Part shown: positions 59,513 to 64,000 of the stretch, in pieces | How the letters are laid out: each line of letters starts with the position of its first letter | Position numbering within the stretch: position 1 is the stretch's first letter | Source: JBMFVE01 sp049966155 | GTDB taxonomy: Bacteria > Bacteroidota > Ignavibacteria > Kryptoniales > JAKASW01 | NCBI GenBank assembly: GCA_049966155.1 | Contig: JBMFVE010000001.1 | Location: forward strand, 186,001-250,000 | Direction of reading: 5' to 3' | Length of the DNA stretch: 64,000 bases | Made by a program: the position numbers and the translations under genes | Notes under the pieces: generated by a model | Databases searched by the model: none | Told to the model about the DNA's origin: nothing | The model's input: the letters and a program-made list of their open reading frames with translations, nothing else

Positions 59513-60519
59513 GCTGCCATCTCAATAAGTTGCTTGAGTTTCTCTTCAGGAAGCCTGTTTGAAATTGTTAATCGTGCTACCGATATTCCAGAACCAATAT
59601 CAGGAGCAATCCCGGCAACATAAATCGCCGCCCCTGCATTTAACAATACAGCATCATAAAATGCCGACTTCTTTCCACGAATTGCTGCAAGAAATGCTTC
59701 AACAGCTTCATCTTGATTGCGAACGATAAGGTCTTCTAACCTCACCCTGTTAAAACCAAAATCTTCAGGCTCAATTTTATATCTTAAAATTTTTCCGTTT
59801 TTTAGTTCTGCCACTTCCGTTGTTCCACACAGAGAAATCTCATCCATGGTGGGCTCGCCGTGAACGACAAGTGCTGCTTCGCTGCCCAGCTCTTTCAAAA
59901 CCAATGCTACAGTTTCAACCAGATCTCGACTGTAAATTCCCATCAACTGCCTGTTTGCACCAGCAGGATTGGTCAGCGGACCAAGTAAATTAAAAACAGT
60001 TCTTACCCCTAAATCACGCCTTACAGGTGCAGCAAATCTCATAGATTTATGATGCAGGGGAGCATACAAAAAAGCTATCCCGATCTTTTCAAGACTGGCC
60101 TGAGTCTTTTCAATACTTAGTCCATCAATGTTCATTCCCAGAGCCTTTAAAACATCTGCACTTCCTGATTTGCTGGACACTGCACGGTTGCCGTGCTTTG
60201 CTACAACTACACCAGCAGAAGCTGCTACAATTGCAGCGGCCGTAGATATATTGAACGTCCCTGATGAGTCCCCTCCGGTACCGCACGTATCCAGAATGAT
60301 CTCTTTTTCAATTTTTAACCGATCCGCCTTCTCACGCATTGCCATAGCACTGCCGACTATCTCATCGACCGTCTCACCTTTCATTCTTAATGCAACGAGA
60401 TATCCGGCAATTTGAGCTTCGGTAGCCTCTCCGCTCATAATTGAGAGCATGGTTCGATATGCCTCTTCTCGAGACAAACTTTCTCCTGAAACAAGTTTAG
60501 CTATACTTTCTTTTATCAT
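59509..60519 (-). CDS. trpD: Anthranilate phosphoribosyltransferase
   Basis: Enzyme joining anthranilate to PRPP, the second step of tryptophan synthesis. It is 336 aa. The PRPP-binding motif DTCGTGGDSSGTFNISTAAA (about 77-96) and the segments VAKHGNRAVSSKSGSADVLKALG and RRDLGVRTVFNLLGPLTNPA are complete. It overlaps the CNNM/CBS gene by ATGA, with bshC 3 bp upstream. trpE and trpG are not in the window. Confidence 0.97.
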   Translation of the reverse strand: MIKESIAKLVSGESLSREEAYRTMLSIMSGEATEAQIAGYLVALRMKGETVDEIVGSAMAMREKADRLKIEKEIILDTCGTGGDSSGTFNISTAAAIVAASAGVVVAKHGNRAVSSKSGSADVLKALGMNIDGLSIEKTQASLEKIGIAFLYAPLHHKSMRFAAPVRRDLGVRTVFNLLGPLTNPAGANRQLMGIYSRDLVETVALVLKELGSEAALVVHGEPTMDEISLCGTTEVAELKNGKILRYKIEPEDFGFNRVRLEDLIVRNQDEAVEAFLAAIRGKKSAFYDAVLLNAGAAIYVAGIAPDIGSGISVARLTISNRLPEEKLKQLIEMAA

Positions 60520-60522
60520 GGA

Positions 60523-62154
60523 TTAAATTGAAATTATTTTATGAACTGTTGCATATGCAGGAAGTTCTTTCGTCAGCTTATCAATAAAACCATCTCCATA
60601 TTTATTATAAAAGTAAGAGAAGTTTATGACACGTTCCTGCAAATCACGATTAGGATAAACAAATTGTTGAAATTTCCTCACCTGTTGCAAAACCTGATCG
60701 TTTTTTCGTCTATAAGCAGCAGTCGTCTTTTCCTGCAAGTGCTGCAAATGGTAAAGCATTCGTGACACGGTTGAATCAAGAGTCCCTTTTAATGTCGGGT
60801 CTATTCGCGTGACTAAGGGATCAAGCGTGTGGACTCGGCGAGCAACTTCATCGGAAGCTCTGGCAAATTCCCCTGGAATGTCTTCTGCACTGACTGCTGC
60901 CAATGCCTTTTTCACAAGTTCGTCGAAATCGGCATAAGCATCTGGAAGGCTCAGTTGATACCTCTCCATTATCTTTTGAACACCATGCTCCAGAATTGTA
61001 GCGCTTGGCCTTGGGAAAATTGGTGGCATATCAACTTCAAATAAATTATATACCCCTTTTAGCTGCGCAAAATAAGCAATCTCAGCAGGCCCGCCGACGT
61101 AAGCTGCTGTGGGAAATATGTAATCCTGGCATATCGGCCGAAGAACAACATTTGGGCTGAACAGTTCGGGATTCGTCTCAATAAGGGTCCTCAGTTGCTC
61201 CCGCATAAGCTTTCGCTTTGTCCCGCGTAGTGAGAACGCATTCCCAACGGGCTCTATCGATCGCCGTTTACCGTTATCCAGATAGAAGAGATTTATTACT
61301 TTTGGTTTAACCTGAACGTGATAAGTTTCTTCCAGCTGGGCACTTGATTTAATAACCTCCTCACTGGCTCTTGGAAAGCTTGAGAGTTCTCGATCAAATA
61401 TTTTTCCAAACATGTGCTTGGCTTCCACGTCCGTAGGGTCAAAAATCAAGAAAGGTATATTTTGTAAAAAGCGAGTAATTGTTTTCGAAAATGCAGACAT
61501 GAAAGTCTCTCCGCTGGCATAAAACTCCGACAGCATTTGAATAAGGCTTTGCTTGAAATCTGACTGTCTCAAAATAGCGTCGAGCTGTCCAATAACATCC
61601 TTAAATGCACCGTCAATTTTAACCTGACTCATCGGGGTAAGATTCTCTGATTCGGGGTCAGATGTCATACCGCCAATCTTAACCACCTCTAAATTTGAAT
61701 TAAATAAATGTACGTGATTGGTCTCATCTAAATCATGGTCATCCCCTTCCAACCAGAAAACCGGAACAAACTCAAACTCAGGAAATCTTTCTTTCAAATT
61801 ACGAGAAAGATTGAATGCTCCTATTGTCTTATAAATTGTGTAAAGAGGACCTGTAAATATCCCGACCTGCTGTCCGGTGACCACAGCGAGTGAATTCTCC
61901 ATTGAAAGAGCTTCCAGTGCAGATTGATATGCCAACGACTTATTCAATTTATCATTCTGCTTGCGAAGTAATTGGATTAAGCTTTTCCTTTTATCTCCAT
62001 ATCCAGCCAACACTTTTTCAAAATGAGCATGAAGTTCTTTATCATCCCTATAATCTATCCTGTAAAAATTTTCCACGACTGGAAAATGAGTAATATAGTC
62101 CACCGAAAGCCGCGTCTGATGCGGAAGCTCTGCAAATGATAGTTCCATGGTCAT
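60523..62154 (-). CDS. bshC: Bacillithiol biosynthesis cysteine-adding enzyme BshC
   Basis: Enzyme that adds cysteine to glucosaminyl-malate, the last step of bacillithiol synthesis. It is 543 aa, normal for the family. Characteristic segments are VVTGQQVGIFTGPLYTIYKTIGA (about 93-115), VPVFWLEGDDHDLDETNHV (about 130-148) and YVGGPAEIAYFAQL. A C-terminal coiled-coil lies at about 440-500. It overlaps the ABC ATPase gene by ATGA. BshA and BshB are not in the window. Confidence 0.93.
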   Translation of the reverse strand: MTMELSFAELPHQTRLSVDYITHFPVVENFYRIDYRDDKELHAHFEKVLAGYGDKRKSLIQLLRKQNDKLNKSLAYQSALEALSMENSLAVVTGQQVGIFTGPLYTIYKTIGAFNLSRNLKERFPEFEFVPVFWLEGDDHDLDETNHVHLFNSNLEVVKIGGMTSDPESENLTPMSQVKIDGAFKDVIGQLDAILRQSDFKQSLIQMLSEFYASGETFMSAFSKTITRFLQNIPFLIFDPTDVEAKHMFGKIFDRELSSFPRASEEVIKSSAQLEETYHVQVKPKVINLFYLDNGKRRSIEPVGNAFSLRGTKRKLMREQLRTLIETNPELFSPNVVLRPICQDYIFPTAAYVGGPAEIAYFAQLKGVYNLFEVDMPPIFPRPSATILEHGVQKIMERYQLSLPDAYADFDELVKKALAAVSAEDIPGEFARASDEVARRVHTLDPLVTRIDPTLKGTLDSTVSRMLYHLQHLQEKTTAAYRRKNDQVLQQVRKFQQFVYPNRDLQERVINFSYFYNKYGDGFIDKLTKELPAYATVHKIISI

Positions 62155-63278
62155 GCCATTATTGAATTTTCGGTTTCGCTGTCAAAGAAATAAGCACGGC
62201 TGGTATCGAAGTACATTTTTAACTCAGTTCCAGGCTGTGGGTCGACCAGTTTTGTTACACGTGCAACCAGCTGTGTAGTCTGCAATGAAAAGTAGAGGTA
62301 AACCTCATTCCCCATCGGTTCAGAAATTTCCACCTTTAGATTTGCATATGATTTCAAATTGCCAGGATGGTCATCTCCCAAATAAATATGCTCTGGCCTT
62401 ATGCCGAGATAAATTTGCTTATTATAAAAGTGGCCAATTTTTGATTCAAATGAAGAAGGCAATTCCAGATGAAGCCCCCCCTCTGCTTTCTGACCATTTG
62501 AGCCTTCAGAAAAATATATACCATCATCTTCCCTGCCAATGAAGCCTTCAAAAAAGTTCATTGCAGGACTGCCGATGAAACCCGCTACAAATTTATTTCG
62601 AGGGTTATTGTACAAATTCAATGGAGTATCAATTTGTTGTACAATACCGTTTCTCATTACAACTATCCGATCGCCCATGGTCATCCCTTCAACTTGATCA
62701 TGTGTAACGTATATCATCGTTGCACCAAGCCGTTGATGCAGCTTGGAGATCTCCGCTCGCATTTGAACTCTCATCTTTGCATCAAGATTAGAAAGGGGTT
62801 CATCAAATAAGAAGACCTTCGGTTTTCGAACAATTGCCCTCCCCAGCGCCACACGTTGACGCTGGCCTCCAGAAAGCGCTTTGGGCTTTCTGCTTAGATA
62901 TTCACTTATTCCAAGAATTTGAGCTGCTTCCTTAACACGCATATCGATTTCACTTTTAGAAAATTTCCTCAGCCTCAATCCAAAAGCCATATTCTCGTAA
63001 ACTGTCATATGGGGATAGAGTGCGTAGTTCTGAAAAACCATTGCAATGTCTCTATCCTTTGGCGGAACATTGTTCACAAGCTGATTGTCGATGTATAAAT
63101 TCCCACTCGATATTTCTTCAAGGCCTGCTATCATCCTCAGCGTGGTCGTTTTCCCGCATCCGGATGGACCTACCAGTACGACAAATTCTCTGTCCAGTAT
63201 CTCAACGTTAACATCTTTAACAGCCACCACACCACCCTCATAAACTTTGGAAATATTTTCCAGCTTGACACCTGCCAT
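62151..63278 (-). CDS. ugpC: MalK/UgpC/MsmK-type sugar ABC transporter ATPase
   Basis: Nucleotide-binding subunit of CUT1-type sugar importers, 375 aa. Walker A GPSGCGKTTTLRMIAG (about 38-53), the Q-loop, the signature ALSGGQRQRVALGRAIVR (about 134-151), Walker B VFLFDEPLSNLDA and the His switch YVTHDQ are complete. A C-terminal TOBE-type regulatory domain (about 240-375) identifies the MalK/UgpC group. No permease or binding-protein gene is adjacent, so it probably serves importers elsewhere, such as the one at 5180-8253. AGGAG lies 6 nt before the ATG, and the gene starts 2 bp after the aroA stop. Confidence 0.95.
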   Translation of the reverse strand: MAGVKLENISKVYEGGVVAVKDVNVEILDREFVVLVGPSGCGKTTTLRMIAGLEEISSGNLYIDNQLVNNVPPKDRDIAMVFQNYALYPHMTVYENMAFGLRLRKFSKSEIDMRVKEAAQILGISEYLSRKPKALSGGQRQRVALGRAIVRKPKVFLFDEPLSNLDAKMRVQMRAEISKLHQRLGATMIYVTHDQVEGMTMGDRIVVMRNGIVQQIDTPLNLYNNPRNKFVAGFIGSPAMNFFEGFIGREDDGIYFSEGSNGQKAEGGLHLELPSSFESKIGHFYNKQIYLGIRPEHIYLGDDHPGNLKSYANLKVEISEPMGNEVYLYFSLQTTQLVARVTKLVDPQPGTELKMYFDTSRAYFFDSETENSIMA

Positions 63279-63280
63279 GA

Positions 63281-64000
63281 TTAGCTCCTGACAATTAATT
63301 TTTCAAGTATGGTGAAGAATTCCGGGAAGGATATGGATGCCCACTCAGCGTTTTTAACAATAGTCTTCCCTTTTGCACAAATACCGGCAATTGTAAAGGC
63401 CATTGCCATCCTGTGATCCTTATATGAGTCGACAATTGAACCAGACAATTCCCCCGTTCCCCTGACCACGAAACCATCATCGAGTTCTTCAACGTTAGCC
63501 CCCATTGACGCGAGATTATCTACGACAGCGACAATTCGGTCGGACTCCTTCCTCCTCAAATCGTGGGCGTCTCTGACAACTGTTTCCCCTTCTGCAAATG
63601 CCCCAACAACAGCAATAATGGGAAGTTCATCAATTACGCGAGGAATTATGTCTCCTTTAATCTCAATGCCATGTAACTCAGAATGTGAAACAGTAACATC
63701 CCCGATGGGTTCATTGGCAACTATCATTACGTTTTCAATTACAACTTTTGCCCCCATTTTTTTAAGAACCTCAAGAAACCCTGTTCTCGTCGGATTCACC
63801 GTTATCGCACGGGCTGTAACCGATGAACCCGGCAAAATTGCAGCGGCCGAAAGGAAAAAAGCTGCTGACGAAATATCACCAGGAACAGTATACTTCATTG
63901 GTTTAATCTGATATTCGCTTTTTATCTTTATTTGATACCCACCTGGAACCAATTCTTTTCTCAGACCCAACATTCTTTCAGTATGATCCCTGGATTCTAC
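63281..64000 (-). CDS. aroA: 3-phosphoshikimate 1-carboxyvinyltransferase, 3' part (cut by window edge)
   Basis: EPSP synthase of the shikimate pathway, seen from about the middle to the C-terminus (239 codons); the gene continues beyond position 64000. Reading on past the first in-frame ATG at 63973 gives SRDHTERML at the edge, a conserved AroA motif, so the true start is outside. Further motifs are YTVPGDISSAAFFLSAAAILPGS, IDELPIIAVVGAFAEG, DAHDLRRKESDRI and DSYKDHRMAMAF near the C-terminus. Confidence 0.96.
   Translation of the reverse strand, partial: VESRDHTERMLGLRKELVPGGYQIKIKSEYQIKPMKYTVPGDISSAAFFLSAAAILPGSSVTARAITVNPTRTGFLEVLKKMGAKVVIENVMIVANEPIGDVTVSHSELHGIEIKGDIIPRVIDELPIIAVVGAFAEGETVVRDAHDLRRKESDRIVAVVDNLASMGANVEELDDGFVVRGTGELSGSIVDSYKDHRMAMAFTIAGICAKGKTIVKNAEWASISFPEFFTILEKLIVRS

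Noticed and set aside
1..64000. SusD, trpA, IS elements, phage genes and CRISPR arrays
   Set aside because: Looked for because of the neighbouring genes or the general brief; none was found by reading either strand.

Overview
The window suggests a Gram-negative bacterium of the Fibrobacterota-Chlorobiota-Bacteroidota (FCB) superphylum, most likely from the Ignavibacteriota/Calditrichota side rather than a true Bacteroidota. The reasons are type IX secretion (T9SS) C-terminal tags of the NYPNPFNPTT type, PorV-like and TonB-dependent outer-membrane proteins, a lipid A acyltransferase and heptosyltransferase-type genes, and a bacillithiol gene (bshC). Against a Bacteroidota, many genes have clear Shine-Dalgarno sites (AGGAG type), and the promoters I can read are classic TTGACA/TATAAT type. 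The lineage is inferred from gene content, not from a phylogeny. Every gene I could support, and the single tRNA, lies on the minus strand, so transcription runs from high to low coordinates.

Region 1 (29686 down to 1) is a large glycan-utilisation locus. A LacI-family regulator has a consensus promoter and a perfect 26-bp palindromic operator. Behind it come, in transcription order, a secreted CBM9-like protein with a T9SS tag, a TonB-dependent receptor, a large secreted surface protein, a PorV-like protein, a GH15-like enzyme, a GH94 phosphorylase, two GH144 (endo-beta-1,2-glucanase family) enzymes, a large discoidin-domain protein with an unassigned barrel, an ABC sugar importer without its ATPase, a GH2 enzyme, a GH3 beta-glucosidase, and a secreted protein cut by the window edge. 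Tight spacing and ATGA overlaps point to one long operon. The best reading is beta-1,2-glucan (sophoro-oligosaccharide) capture, cleavage, import and phosphorolysis. The substrate rests mainly on the two GH144 genes.

Region 2 (29847-36568) holds tsaC, envelope genes (GT9 glycosyltransferase, LpxL-like acyltransferase, PEGA protein, PQQ-propeller lipoprotein), a sodium/solute symporter, a STAS protein and a small conserved unknown. Region 3 (36565-44088) holds ligA and a RodZ-like gene, then a partner-switching signalling set: two SpoIIE-type phosphatases, an RsbW-like kinase and a second STAS protein. Region 4 (44225-48810) holds an inositol-monophosphatase-family gene, a 37-aa basic protein, clpC with a leader ORF and promoter, tRNA-Met(CAU) and gpmA.

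Region 5 (48919-55424) holds a polysaccharide flippase, a FemAB/GNAT-like protein, hslU-hslV, rpoN and a DUF3109 cysteine protein. Region 6 (55578-64000) holds trpB, trpF, trpC, a CNNM/CorC-type CBS protein, trpD, bshC, a MalK/UgpC-type ABC ATPase that may energise the importer of region 1, and the 3' part of aroA, cut by the window edge. No IS element, phage gene or CRISPR array was seen. The only stretch of about 300 bases without a long gene (44999-45302) contains the 37-aa gene.
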